Program-made: the position numbers and the translations under genes
In this document: positions 8,208 to 16,769 of the stretch, one piece after another
How positions within the stretch are numbered: position 1 is the first letter of the stretch
How the letters are laid out: every line of letters starts with the position of its first letter
Source of the DNA: Pseudodesulfovibrio hydrargyri
GTDB taxonomy: Bacteria; Desulfobacterota; Desulfovibrionia; Desulfovibrionales; Desulfovibrionaceae
NCBI RefSeq assembly: GCF_001874525.1
Contig: NZ_LKAQ01000004.1
Span: forward strand, 1,951,590 to 2,015,589
Direction: 5' to 3'
Length of the DNA stretch: 64,000 nt
Notes under the pieces: generated by a model
Databases searched by the model: none
What the model was told of the DNA's origin: nothing
What the model saw: the letters and a program-made list of their open reading frames with translations, nothing else

Positions 8208-9935
8208 ATGTCCGATGCGCACTATTACCAGGGTCTGGCCAAGAGCATGATGTTCACCATCATCCTGGTCTCCTTCGCCCCCTTGCTCGTGGTGGTGCTC
8301 ATCGCCGGATACCAGTACAGCGTGGCCTACGAGGAGAAGGTCGAGGCGCACCTGCGCGAGCTGGTCCTCAAACACGACCAGACCATCGACTCCTACCTGG
8401 ACGAGAAAATGGCCGAGATCAGGGTCCTGGCCAAGGTCATCGACCTTGGGCGTCTGGCCACGCCCGAGGGCATCAGGGCCCTGCACGACGCCCTGACCCT
8501 GGGACACGGCACCGATTTCGTGGATCTCGGGCTGATCGACGAGCACGGCATCCAGGTGGCCTATTCCGGCCCGTTCAGGCTGCAGGGGCTGGATTACTCC
8601 CGCGAGCCGTGGTTCAAGGCCGTGCGCGAGAAGACGGTTCACGTCAGCGACGTGGGGCTGGGCATGCGCGGCGTGCCGCACTTCATCATCGCCCTGCGCA
8701 TGCGCGCCGAAGGCCGCGAGTGGGTCCTGCGCTCCACCCTGGATTTCATCGCCTTCAACCGGCTGGTGGAGGACATCCGCATCGGCGAGACCGGCATGGC
8801 CTACATCGTCAACCGCGAGGGCGAGTTCCAGACAACCCCGCGCCGTGACATGACCGCCGAGGCCCCGTTCCTGCGCGAGCTGGCCCGGTCCCTGACCGGA
8901 AGCGCCGACCAGGTGCACGGCCGGGCGGCCATGGCGGTCATGGACAACCCGGCCACCGGCCGCGAGACCATCTTCGTGACCAGCCCGATCAAGGGCGGGG
9001 ACTGGCTGATGGTCTACCAGCAGGACACGGCCGACGCCTTCGCCACCCTGAACCGCAGCCGCGATCTGGCCATCGGCATCCTGTTTCTGGGCGGCCTGGC
9101 CATCACGGTCATGGCCTTTCTCATGAGTCGCCGCATGGCCCGCAAGGTGGAGCGGGCGGACGCGGCCAAGGAGATCTTGAACGAGCAGGTCATCGAAGCG
9201 GGCAAGCTGGCCAGCGTCGGCGAACTGGCCGCGGGCATCGCCCACGAGATCAACAACCCGGTGGCCATCATGGTCGAGGAGGCGGGCTGGATTCAGGACC
9301 TCCTGGAGGAGGGGTTGTCCAGGGACGACAACGAGCGCGAGGTCCAGCGGGCGTTGAACCAGATCCGCACCCAGGGCGGGCGCTGCAAGGAGATCACCCA
9401 CAAGCTGCTGTCCTTCGCCCGTAAGATCGACCCCACGGTCATGTCGTTCGACCTCAACGAGCTGGTCCGGGAGATCGCCGAGCTGTCCGGACAGCGGGCC
9501 AAGTACGCCAACGTGGTCATCGAGACCAGCCTGGGTGACAACATCGCGCCCATCGAGGCCAGCCCGTCCGAGATGCAGCAGGTCTTCCTCAACCTGGTCA
9601 ACAACGCCATCGACGCCATGGACCCGGGCGGCGGCGACCTGGACATCATCACCCGCCAGGAGGGCGACACGGTCCTGGCCCTGGTCTCGGACACCGGCTC
9701 CGGCATCCCCGAGGCCAACCTGTCGCGCATCTTCGATCCGTTTTTCACCACCAAGCCCGTGGGCAAGGGGACCGGGCTCGGCCTGTCCATCATCTACGGG
9801 ATCATCAACAAGTTGGGCGGGACCATCACCGTGGATTCCGCCGTGGGCCGGGGCACCACCTTCACCATCAGCCTGCCCGCCGGAAAAAACGGCGGCGGGG
9901 ACGCGCCCGACGGGGCCGGGACCCCGGAGGCGTAA
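8208..9935 (+). CDS. Sensor histidine kinase with Cache-like sensor
   Basis: 575 residues starting at ATG 8208 behind GGAG (8197-8200). Transmembrane helices at about 14-36 and 286-306 bracket a periplasmic Cache-type domain with motifs DYSREPWF and [12 protein letters not shown]. The H-box is [11 protein letters not shown] with His346, followed by the N-box [12 protein letters not shown]1 DTGSGIP, F-box FDPFFTTKP and G2 GKGTGLGLS. All kinase elements are intact. It should sense a small periplasmic ligand and donate phosphate to one or more of the three receiver proteins encoded directly downstream. The same-strand cluster continues to a PEP-synthase-like gene. Confidence 0.92.
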   Translation: MSDAHYYQGLAKSMMFTIILVSFAPLLVVVLIAGYQYSVAYEEKVEAHLRELVLKHDQTIDSYLDEKMAEIRVLAKVIDLGRLATPEGIRALHDALTLGHGTDFVDLGLIDEHGIQVAYSGPFRLQGLDYSREPWFKAVREKTVHVSDVGLGMRGVPHFIIALRMRAEGREWVLRSTLDFIAFNRLVEDIRIGETGMAYIVNREGEFQTTPRRDMTAEAPFLRELARSLTGSADQVHGRAAMAVMDNPATGRETIFVTSPIKGGDWLMVYQQDTADAFATLNRSRDLAIGILFLGGLAITVMAFLMSRRMARKVERADAAKEILNEQVIEAGKLASVGELAAGIAHEINNPVAIMVEEAGWIQDLLEEGLSRDDNEREVQRALNQIRTQGGRCKEITHKLLSFARKIDPTVMSFDLNELVREIAELSGQRAKYANVVIETSLGDNIAPIEASPSEMQQVFLNLVNNAIDAMDPGGGDLDIITRQEGDTVLALVSDTGSGIPEANLSRIFDPFFTTKPVGKGTGLGLSIIYGIINKLGGTITVDSAVGRGTTFTISLPAGKNGGGDAPDGAGTPEA

Positions 9936-9962
9936 CCCGAAGGCGACCAACGGGAGGACGAC

Positions 9963-10397
9963 ATGCCTGCCAGAGTATTGCTCGTGGACGATGAAAAGGG
10001 TTTTGTGGACACCATGGCCAAGCGGTTGGAGAACCGGGGCTACACCGTGGGCGTGGCCTACGACGGCCCGCAGGCGCTTGACGCCCTGGACAAGGGCGAC
10101 ATCTTCTTCGACGTGGTCGTCCTGGACGTCAAGATGCCGGGCATGGACGGCAACGAGGCCCTGAAGCGGATCAAGGCCGCCCACCCCCTGGTGGAGGTGA
10201 TCATGCTGACCGGCCACGCCACCGTGGAGTCGGCCATCGAGGGCATGAAGTCCGGGGCTTTCGATTACCTGATGAAGCCGTGCGACCTGGAAAGCCTGAC
10301 GGCCAAGATCGGCGAGGCCCAGGGCAGGAAGGAGGCCCACGAGAACAAGATCCTCGAGGCCCGGGCCAGGCACATCGTCCTGCGCCGGGGCGATTAG
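9963..10397 (+). CDS. Single-domain response regulator 1
   Basis: 144 residues: one receiver domain plus a short charged helical tail. Acidic pocket D9/D10, phosphoacceptor D55 (VVLDVKMPG), switch Thr in MLTGHAT and the Lys of LMKPCD are all present. There is no DNA-binding or enzymatic output domain, so it must act by protein contact or as a phosphorelay intermediate. It starts 27 bp after the kinase stop with GGGAGGACGAC as ribosome binding site. It is most similar in style to the two receivers that follow (the shared GAFDYL[ML]KP segment), consistent with tandem duplication. Confidence 0.92.
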   Translation: MPARVLLVDDEKGFVDTMAKRLENRGYTVGVAYDGPQALDALDKGDIFFDVVVLDVKMPGMDGNEALKRIKAAHPLVEVIMLTGHATVESAIEGMKSGAFDYLMKPCDLESLTAKIGEAQGRKEAHENKILEARARHIVLRRGD

Positions 10398-10407
10398 GGG
10401 GGCCGCC

Positions 10408-10785
10408 ATGTCTGATGCCCTCATCCGCGTGCTCCTGGTCGACGACGAGCTCGGCTTTCTCGACGTGCTGGCCAAGCGCATGGGCAAGCGCGGCTACCTC
10501 GTGACCACGGCGGGCAGCGGCGCGGAGTCCGTCCGGGTGCTCCGGAACAATGATTTCGACGTGGCCGTGCTCGATCTCAAGCTGGATGATATGGACGGCA
10601 TAGAGGTCTTGCAGATAATGAAGAAGATGGTGCCGGACATGCCGGTCATCATGCTCACCGGCCACGGCTCGGAGCAGGCGGCCAGAGAGGGCGTCCGGTC
10701 CGGCGCCTTCGACTATCTGCTCAAGCCGTGCGACCTGGACGACCTCCTCGAAAAGGTCGGGGAAGCCGTGGCCGGGCGGCGGTAA
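10408..10785 (+). CDS. Single-domain response regulator 2
   Basis: 125 residues, receiver domain only. Acidic pair D12/D13, phosphoacceptor D56 (VAVLDLKLDDMDG), MLTGHGS and LLKPCD. Note DLKLDDMD in place of the usual D.KMPGMD, which changes the loop beside the phosphoacceptor. Its start is 10 bp after receiver 1, so translation is probably coupled. No output domain; likely a phosphoryl sink or partner-binding switch for the upstream kinase. Confidence 0.92.
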   Translation: MSDALIRVLLVDDELGFLDVLAKRMGKRGYLVTTAGSGAESVRVLRNNDFDVAVLDLKLDDMDGIEVLQIMKKMVPDMPVIMLTGHGSEQAAREGVRSGAFDYLLKPCDLDDLLEKVGEAVAGRR

Positions 10786-10809
10786 ACGACAACGAGACGG
10801 GAGTGGCCC

Positions 10810-11220
10810 ATGGCCGACATAAAAGCGCTCCTCGTGGACGACGAGGAATCCTTCCGAAACACCCTGTGCAAGCGGCTCAAGCGCCGGGGCATGGACGTGG
10901 ACCAGGCGGGCTCGGGCGAGGAGGCCCTGGAACGGTTGGCGGCCAGCCGACCGGACGTGGTCCTGCTCGACGTGAAGATGCCCGGCATGGACGGGCTGAC
11001 CGCCCTGCACAAGATCAAGGAGGTGGACCCGCTCATCGAGGTGGTCATGCTCACGGGCCACGCCAGCATGGAGATAGCCATCCGGGGCATGGAGCTCGGG
11101 GCCTTCGACTACCTGATGAAGCCCGTGGAGTTCGAGGAGCTGCTCTACAAGCTCGAGGACGCCTACAAGCGCAAGAAGTACCACGAGGACCGCATCGCGG
11201 CCCGGACCGGCGGCGAGTGA
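10810..11220 (+). CDS. Single-domain response regulator 3
   Basis: 136 residues, receiver domain with a basic C-terminal helix (YKRKKYHEDR). D10/D11, phosphoacceptor D54 (VLLDVKMPGMDG), MLTGHAS and LMKPVE are intact. Third consecutive stand-alone receiver behind one kinase. A ribosome binding site GGGAG is at 10799-10803. The basic tail differs from the other two and could contact a specific partner, possibly the PEP-synthase-like protein 74 bp downstream. Confidence 0.92.
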   Translation: MADIKALLVDDEESFRNTLCKRLKRRGMDVDQAGSGEEALERLAASRPDVVLLDVKMPGMDGLTALHKIKEVDPLIEVVMLTGHASMEIAIRGMELGAFDYLMKPVEFEELLYKLEDAYKRKKYHEDRIAARTGGE

Positions 11221-11294
11221 CCGCGATCCCTTCCGCGCCTTTCCCCATGAACCCTGCGACCCTGATCTAGGCTGCTTGCGAAGGACGACACCCC

Positions 11295-13865
11295 ATGGGC
11301 CTGTTCGACTGGCTGCGCTTCCGCAAGAAGGAAAAGACTCCCGAGGAGCGGGCCGAGATGCGCCGCGTCTTTGCCACGCGCTACGACCATTTCCGGCTGC
11401 TCATCCAGGCCAACACCCGCGCCCACGAACTCATGGGCGAGCTGGAGGAGGCCCTGCGCGGCTTCACCCCCTACGGCATGCATTTCGTGCGCACCCTGTG
11501 CACGCGCATCACCACCTCCATCTATCAGATGGTCCGCCACCTGGGCGAGCTCGAGACCCAGGGCCACGACGACCTGGTCGCGGCCATGCAGGCCATCAAC
11601 GAGCGGATCATGGAGGAGCTGGAGCCCGAGGCCCACGGGGTGGGCGGCGAACTGGTCATCGATCTCGCCGAGGTCAACCGCGACCACGCCGACCTGTGCG
11701 GCCCCAAGATGGCCATGCTCGGCGAGGCCGGGACCAGCCTGGGTCTGAGCATTCCGTCCGGCTTCGTCGTCACCGTTGCGGCCTTCCAGCGGTTCGCCAA
11801 GAGCCAGGGGCTCGGCGCGGAGATCGACCGGCTCATCCAGACCATGGCGGGCGACGACCGCGAATCCGTGTTCCAGGCCTCATCCAGCATCATGCAGCTG
11901 GTCATGGAGGCGAGCCTGCCGGACGACCTGGCCTCGGCCATCCTGGCCGCCTACGACCGGCTGTCCGAGCGGCTCGGCTCATCCCCGGATCTGGCCGTGC
12001 GTTCCAGCGCGCTCGGCGAGGACATCGAGGGCTCCTCCTTTGCGGGCCAGTACCGGTCCGTGCTCAACGTGGACCGCTCCTCCCTGCTCGACGCCTACAA
12101 GGAGGTGGTCGCCTCCAAGTATTCCCGTCAGGCCATGGCCTACCGGTTGAGCCACGGCATCCGCGACGACGACGTGGCCATGTCCGTGGGCTGCATGACC
12201 ATGGTCGAGGCCGTGGCCGGGGGCGTGGCCTACTCCGGCAACCCGGTCAACGTGCGCGACGACCGCGTGTCCATCAGTTCTGTCTGGGGGCTGCCCAAGC
12301 CCGTGGTGGACGGCACGGCCGGGACCGACGAATTCATCGTGGCCCGCGAGCCCCTGCGCCTGGAGGAGGTCCACGTGGCCGACAAGGCCGACATGTACGT
12401 GTGCAGCCAGCACGAGGGAGTCTGCCGCGAGGAGCTGACCGGGGACATGGGGGCGCAGCCGTCACTGACCGAGGAGCAGGCCCTGCTCGTGGCCCGCGAG
12501 ACCGTGCGCATCGAGGAGCATTTCGGCACGCCCCAGGACATCGAGTGGGCCATGACCCGGGACGGGATATTCCACCTGCTGCAGTGCCGCCCGCTCATGC
12601 GCGTCTCTTCGGGGGAGGATTCCGCGCCCGCCGCCAACCTGCCCGAGCCCGTGCTGACCGGCGGACGGACCGCCAGCCCGGGTGTGGGCGTGGGCCCGGC
12701 CTTCACCCTGCGCAAGGACGTGGACGCCTTGTCCTTCCCGGACGGCGGCGTGCTGATCCTGCGCCAGGCCCTGCCCAGCCGGGCGGCGCTGCTGGACCGC
12801 GCCAGCGCGCTCATCTCCGAGCAGGGCGGCATGGCCGGGCACCTGGCCAACGTGGCCCGCGAGTTCGGCGTCCCGGCCCTGTTCGGGGTCAAGGACGCGG
12901 TCGGCCGGTTCGAGAACGGCCGCATCCTGACCGTGGACGCCGAGGGCAGGGCGGTCTACGACGGCGCTGTGGAAGCCCTGCTCAAGGAGCATCCCCGGCA
13001 GCGGATCATGCGCGGCAGCCCGGTTCAGGGCGCCCTGCGCAAGGCCGCCCGCCACATCGTCCGTCTGAACCTGACCAACCCGGAGTCCCCGGAGTTCAAG
13101 CCCGCCAACTGCCGGACCCTGCACGACGTCATGCGCTACTGCCACGAGCGGGCCGTGAACGTCATGTTCGAGTTCGGCACCCACGACGACTACATCGAGG
13201 CCGCCAGCCGCCAGCTCATCTGCGACGTGCCCAAGCAGTTCTGGATCCTCAACCTGGACGACGGGTTCTCGCCCGAGGGCCAGGAGCGCAAGGACCGCTG
13301 CATCCTGCTGGAACACATCGTCTCCTACCCCATGCGGATGCTCTGGGAGGGCATGCAGGCCGTGCCCTGGGAAGGCCCGCCGCCGGTCCACGGCCGGGGG
13401 CTCATGTCGGTCATGTTCGAGGCCACCATGAACCCGGACCTGGTCCCGTCCGCAAACACCCGCTACACCCAGAAGAACTACTTCATGGTCTCGAGGAACT
13501 ACTGCTCGCTTCAGTCCCGTTTCGGCTTCCACTTCTGCGGGGTCGAGGCCCTGGTGGGCGACCGGATCAGCGAGAACTACGCCTCCTTCCAGTTCAAGGG
13601 CGGGGCCGCCAACATGGAGCGCCGCATCCGCCGCGCCCGGTTCGTGGGCGACCTCCTGGAGATGTTCGACTTCCGCGTGCGCGTGCGCCAGGACAACATG
13701 TTCGCCCGCGTCGAAGGCCTGGACCACGACACCATGGGCAACCGCCTCAAGATCATCGGCTACCTCATCACCCACACCCGCCAACTCGACATGATCATGT
13801 CCGACGACGCCGCCGTCGCCCGCCGCAAGGAACGCTTCCTCAACGACTTCAAGCTGTTCGATTAG
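11295..13865 (+). CDS. PEP-synthase-like protein lacking the PEP barrel
   Basis: 856 residues. Residues about 150-440 match the ATP-grasp nucleotide-binding domain of PEP synthase / pyruvate phosphate dikinase (AVRSSALGED, SFAGQYRSVL, DIEWAM and LLQCRPL). Residues about 470-560 match the swivelling phosphohistidine domain, with His516 in EQGGMAGHLANVARE. The TIM-barrel that binds PEP/pyruvate in true PEP synthase is absent; the last 290 residues are an unrelated domain I do not recognise. The first 150 residues are helical and also unlike PEP synthase. The enzyme could therefore move phosphate from ATP to an unknown acceptor. It is the last gene after a kinase and three receivers, which may control it. 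Confidence 0.82.
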   Translation: MGLFDWLRFRKKEKTPEERAEMRRVFATRYDHFRLLIQANTRAHELMGELEEALRGFTPYGMHFVRTLCTRITTSIYQMVRHLGELETQGHDDLVAAMQAINERIMEELEPEAHGVGGELVIDLAEVNRDHADLCGPKMAMLGEAGTSLGLSIPSGFVVTVAAFQRFAKSQGLGAEIDRLIQTMAGDDRESVFQASSSIMQLVMEASLPDDLASAILAAYDRLSERLGSSPDLAVRSSALGEDIEGSSFAGQYRSVLNVDRSSLLDAYKEVVASKYSRQAMAYRLSHGIRDDDVAMSVGCMTMVEAVAGGVAYSGNPVNVRDDRVSISSVWGLPKPVVDGTAGTDEFIVAREPLRLEEVHVADKADMYVCSQHEGVCREELTGDMGAQPSLTEEQALLVARETVRIEEHFGTPQDIEWAMTRDGIFHLLQCRPLMRVSSGEDSAPAANLPEPVLTGGRTASPGVGVGPAFTLRKDVDALSFPDGGVLILRQALPSRAALLDRASALISEQGGMAGHLANVAREFGVPALFGVKDAVGRFENGRILTVDAEGRAVYDGAVEALLKEHPRQRIMRGSPVQGALRKAARHIVRLNLTNPESPEFKPANCRTLHDVMRYCHERAVNVMFEFGTHDDYIEAASRQLICDVPKQFWILNLDDGFSPEGQERKDRCILLEHIVSYPMRMLWEGMQAVPWEGPPPVHGRGLMSVMFEATMNPDLVPSANTRYTQKNYFMVSRNYCSLQSRFGFHFCGVEALVGDRISENYASFQFKGGAANMERRIRRARFVGDLLEMFDFRVRVRQDNMFARVEGLDHDTMGNRLKIIGYLITHTRQLDMIMSDDAAVARRKERFLNDFKLFD

Positions 13866-13867
13866 CG

Positions 13868-13942
13868 CCTCCGGCGGCCGGGGAAGGGGGAGAGGGAACC
13901 CTTTGAAAAGGGCTTCCCTCTCCCCCTTCCCCCGGACCCCCC
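13868..13942 (+). terminator. Long purine/pyrimidine hairpin, gene-tail repeat
   Basis: Perfect 19-bp arms at 13880-13898 and 13914-13932, with an inner CCCTTT/AAAGGG stem on top. The left flank CCTCCGGCGGC and right flank CCGGACCCC are the same blocks seen at the window start. It sits 14 bp after the stop of the PEP-synthase-like gene. No T-run follows at once, so termination may be Rho-assisted; the stem is nonetheless very stable. Confidence 0.65.
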
Positions 13943-14146
13943 ATCCCCCTCACCCTCCTAAACTTTTTCTATCCGCTTCGCGGGGTAGGCTCACCATCAG
14001 ATTGACAAAAGCGCCTTTGGATGCTCCGGCACCCAAACAGCGCCCACCCAAAAACACTCTCCCAACGCGCCCCTCCTCCCTTTGGAGCGATTCGGGTGCG
14101 CAGCACCCGACAGCGGCTCTTTCCCCCGCGCTCGCACAAGGCTTTC

Positions 14147-14260
14147 GAGAGTGGGTCGGCTGTGCATTTTCTTCCGGCCGCGACAACCGCAGCGTAGCCG
14201 TCTACGTGAGGATTGGCGCGGCCGGAAAAAATGTGCAGACGGCCCGCTATCGGAAGCCGC
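14147..14260. repeat. Structured hairpin repeat, copy B
   Basis: Same ends as the element at 2816: GAGAGTGGGTC at 14147-14157 and GGCCCGCTATCG at 14241-14252. Inner perfect 11-bp arms TTCCGGCCGCG (14172-14182) and CGCGGCCGGAA (14217-14227) surround a central hairpin CGTAG-CCGT-CTACG (14193-14206). The inner stem sequence differs from the other copy but pairing is kept. It lies between convergent genes, like the first copy. Confidence 0.7.
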
Positions 14261-14274
14261 CCCCCACCAGACCC

Positions 14275-14310
14275 AAGAAAAAAGGCGGCTCCCTTGTGGA
14301 GCCGCCTTGT
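14275..14310 (-). terminator. Rho-independent terminator of the tmc operon
   Basis: Perfect 9-bp arms GGCGGCTCC (14284-14292) and GGAGCCGCC (14298-14306). On the minus strand the stem is followed by TTTTTTCTT, giving a canonical terminator 24 bp after the tmcA stop. Confidence 0.9.
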
Positions 14311-14333
14311 TTTCGGGGGTCTATCCAAATCCG

Positions 14334-14735
14334 TTAGGATTTGGGATGGCATTCGGCACAGGCTACGGGGCCCTTGCCTTGTTCCTTGTGGCAGCCCTGG
14401 CACTGGAGGTGGTAGGCGCGCATGAGCGGGGTGCCGCCGTCGTCGCGTTTTTCCGCGTGGCAGGAGCTGCACGGCTCGCCCTCGGAGGATTCCTCCATGT
14501 TGCGGGTGCCGTCGTCGTTCTTCGAATGGTGGCAGACGACGCAGTCTTCCAGGCCGGCCTTTTCGTTGTGCGCGTCATGCATGAAGGGCACGCGGGGGCG
14601 TTCGAGCTTGGCGAAGCCGTCCGCGGGCACCTGGGTCATGTCGTCCTGGGAAAAGGCCGCGGGGGCCATGTACGCGACGACCAGCAGGATGACGGTCAGC
14701 AGGGAGGCCGCGAGCGTGAAGGTGTTCTTTTTCAT
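14334..14735 (-). CDS. tmcA: Acidic type II tetraheme cytochrome c3 (TmcA)
   Basis: 133 residues with a Sec signal peptide (hydrophobic to about residue 29, cleavage near AFSQ). The mature part is small and acidic and has four heme c sites: CVVCH, CSSCH, CQGCH and CAECH, with additional His residues (FMHDAH, AYHLQ) for bis-His coordination. This is the pattern of type II cytochrome c3, the periplasmic subunit of the Tmc complex that accepts electrons from type I cytochrome c3 reduced by hydrogenases or formate dehydrogenase. It is the last gene of tmcDCBA, 9 bp after tmcB. The context makes the subunit name secure. Confidence 0.93.
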   Translation of the reverse strand: MKKNTFTLAASLLTVILLVVAYMAPAAFSQDDMTQVPADGFAKLERPRVPFMHDAHNEKAGLEDCVVCHHSKNDDGTRNMEESSEGEPCSSCHAEKRDDGGTPLMRAYHLQCQGCHKEQGKGPVACAECHPKS

Positions 14736-14744
14736 GGCGTCCTC

Positions 14745-16064
14745 CTAGACTTCCGGTTTTTCCATCAGTTCGTAAATGAGGTCACTGACGAACTTGCCGT
14801 GCATTCCGAGATCGTAGTAGCCGATCAGGTCTTCGATGCCGCCGTGGCAGTTGTGGCAGGGGATGACCACGTCGTGCACGCCGGTCGCCTTGAGCTGTTC
14901 TGCCTTGATGCGGTTGCCGGTCATGCGGGTGTTCTTGAACGGCGGCCCGCAGTTGATCACGCCGCCGCCCGCGCAGCAGCAGTAGTTGTGCTCGCGGTTG
15001 GGGGTCATCTCGACCACTTCCTTGCACAGGAAGTGGACCACGTCGCGCAGCTTGTCCATGAGGCCCTTGCCGCGGATGATGTTGCACGGGTCCTGGATGG
15101 TCACCGGGTTTTCGTACTGGTGGGTGATCTTGATCTTGCCCTCGTTGATCAGCTCCCAGTAGAACTCGATGGCGTGGTTGACCGGGACCGGCATCTTCTT
15201 GTGGCCGAGCCAGCGGTTGCCCATGTCGTAGACCGAGCGGAAGGCGTGGCCGCACTCGCCCATGACGATGCGCTTGACGCGCAGCTTCTGGGCCGATTCG
15301 TAGTGGGCGCGCTTGAGGCGGCCCATGTTTTCGTAGTCGCCCACGAACATGCACATGTCCGAGTTGTCCCAGCCCGGATGCGACGGCATGGTCCAGTCGA
15401 TGCCGGCCGCGTTCATGATGGCCGCGGCCTGGTAGATCAGCTGGGTCCGGAACTTGGGCTCCGGGGCGATGACCGAGTAGTAGACCTCGGCCCCTTCCTT
15501 GTCCAACGGGATGCGCAGGTCCGGGAACTCGTCGCGGGCCTCGTCCTCCTGCCACTGCAGGGAGTCGATCCACTCGTCGTCCTTGACCCACATCTGGTTC
15601 ATGGTCGAGGCGTGGGAGTGGGCGGTGTCGCGGATGTACTGCGGGACCACGTCCAGCAGGTAGCAGATGCGGCGCACCATGGACATGATGTAGCCGGTGT
15701 CGATGCCGATGGGACAGTAGTGGGCGCAACGCTTGCAGAGGTTGCACTCGGTGTAGGCCATCTGGGCCATCTGGTAGATCCGCTGGGGCGAGACCTTGCC
15801 CTTCTTGTCCATCAGTTCGTACATGGTCTCGGTGGCCTTGTTCACGGGCGAGTAGCTCGGGTCGGCGTCGTGGGACATGTAGTAGTGGCAGCCCTGCGAA
15901 CAGAGGCCGCAGCGCATGCACGTCTCCCTGTACGCCCGGAGTTTGGCCCCGGTCTCACCTTTGAGCACCTGGTTGACCACCTTCTCGATCTTGTCGGCGG
16001 TCAACGCGGCGACGCCGGCTTCAAGGCCGACATCGGATATGATTCTGTCAGCTATGTGACTCAT
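14745..16064 (-). CDS. tmcB: Tmc complex Fe-S subunit, HdrD-like (TmcB)
   Basis: 439 residues, cytoplasmic-type protein related to heterodisulfide reductase HdrD. Two [4Fe-4S] motifs lie at the N-terminal part (CMRCGLCSQGC and CNLCKRCAHYCP), followed by two Cys-rich CCG-type regions (GECGHAF; YCCCAGGG through IPCHNCHG) that in HdrD hold the non-cubane catalytic cluster. It therefore receives electrons crossing the membrane through TmcC and may reduce a thiol or disulfide-type cytoplasmic partner; the true acceptor is not known. No signal peptide. The gene sits 33 bp after tmcC and 9 bp before tmcA. Confidence 0.93.
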   Translation of the reverse strand: MSHIADRIISDVGLEAGVAALTADKIEKVVNQVLKGETGAKLRAYRETCMRCGLCSQGCHYYMSHDADPSYSPVNKATETMYELMDKKGKVSPQRIYQMAQMAYTECNLCKRCAHYCPIGIDTGYIMSMVRRICYLLDVVPQYIRDTAHSHASTMNQMWVKDDEWIDSLQWQEDEARDEFPDLRIPLDKEGAEVYYSVIAPEPKFRTQLIYQAAAIMNAAGIDWTMPSHPGWDNSDMCMFVGDYENMGRLKRAHYESAQKLRVKRIVMGECGHAFRSVYDMGNRWLGHKKMPVPVNHAIEFYWELINEGKIKITHQYENPVTIQDPCNIIRGKGLMDKLRDVVHFLCKEVVEMTPNREHNYCCCAGGGVINCGPPFKNTRMTGNRIKAEQLKATGVHDVVIPCHNCHGGIEDLIGYYDLGMHGKFVSDLIYELMEKPEV

Positions 16065-16097
16065 TATTCGTACCTCGCGTTACTGTGATGGTTTGGC

Positions 16098-16757
16098 CTA
16101 CCAGTCATTGGCATGGCGGACGCCGCCGAACTCGGAACCCATGTACGCCCTGGTGAACAGGACGAACAGCGCGTGGCTCAGGCGGGTGAACGGGATCAGG
16201 GCGAGCAGCAGTTCCCCGGAGAGTACGTGCAGGGTGGTCATGACCAGGGGCGAGCCCACCTGATGGTAGGCCAGCACGCCGGTGATGAACGGCAGGGCCA
16301 CGAGGATCAGGGCGAACCAGTCCTGGCAGCGGGTGACGCCCTTGACGTGCGGCAGCGCGAAGCGCCGGTACGCGAAGACCAGGCAGCAGGCCAGGGCCAC
16401 GAAGCTGACGGTGTCGCCGAGGTGCGCGGGCAGGCTCGGGATGGAGATGCCGAACGCGGTGTCCCACAGGACCGCGTGCGCGCCCAGGAACACGGCCACC
16501 AACAGGAAGCAGAGGTGGAAGACGAAGGTGGTCACGGTCATCAGGGGATCGGACTTCCAGCCCATGGACTTGAACGGGATCATCCACACCAGGATGGAGC
16601 GGAGCCCGTAGTACCAGCTCATGTAGGCGATGGAGGAGCCGTCCTTGGCCTTGGCCAGCGAATACATGCTGACCAACCGGTAGATGGCGCCCAGGATGAA
16701 GATGCCGAAGGCGATCCAGGCGAGGGGGCCGGTGGCGAAGACATAGAAATCAGTCAT
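16098..16757 (-). CDS. tmcC: Tmc complex membrane cytochrome b subunit (TmcC)
   Basis: 219 residues with five or so hydrophobic helices (for example WIAFGIFILGAIY, FLLVAVFLGAHAVLW and FALILVALPFITGVLAY). His residues within or at the ends of helices (FHLC, GAHAV, LAYHQ and TLHVLSGE) are suited to b-heme ligation, as in the NarI/DsrM-like family. It is the transmembrane electron conduit between periplasmic TmcA and cytoplasmic TmcB. A basic segment (YSLAKAKDG) follows the first helix. It starts 12 bp after tmcD. Confidence 0.92.
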   Translation of the reverse strand: MTDFYVFATGPLAWIAFGIFILGAIYRLVSMYSLAKAKDGSSIAYMSWYYGLRSILVWMIPFKSMGWKSDPLMTVTTFVFHLCFLLVAVFLGAHAVLWDTAFGISIPSLPAHLGDTVSFVALACCLVFAYRRFALPHVKGVTRCQDWFALILVALPFITGVLAYHQVGSPLVMTTLHVLSGELLLALIPFTRLSHALFVLFTRAYMGSEFGGVRHANDW

Positions 16758-16769
16758 ATCTGCTCCCCC

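Noticed and set aside
14082..16088. A 668-codon plus-strand frame opposite tmcA and tmcB
   Set aside because: Shadow of the tmc genes; its product is Val/His/Ala repeats without motifs, and the opposite strand carries heme and iron-sulfur motifs.
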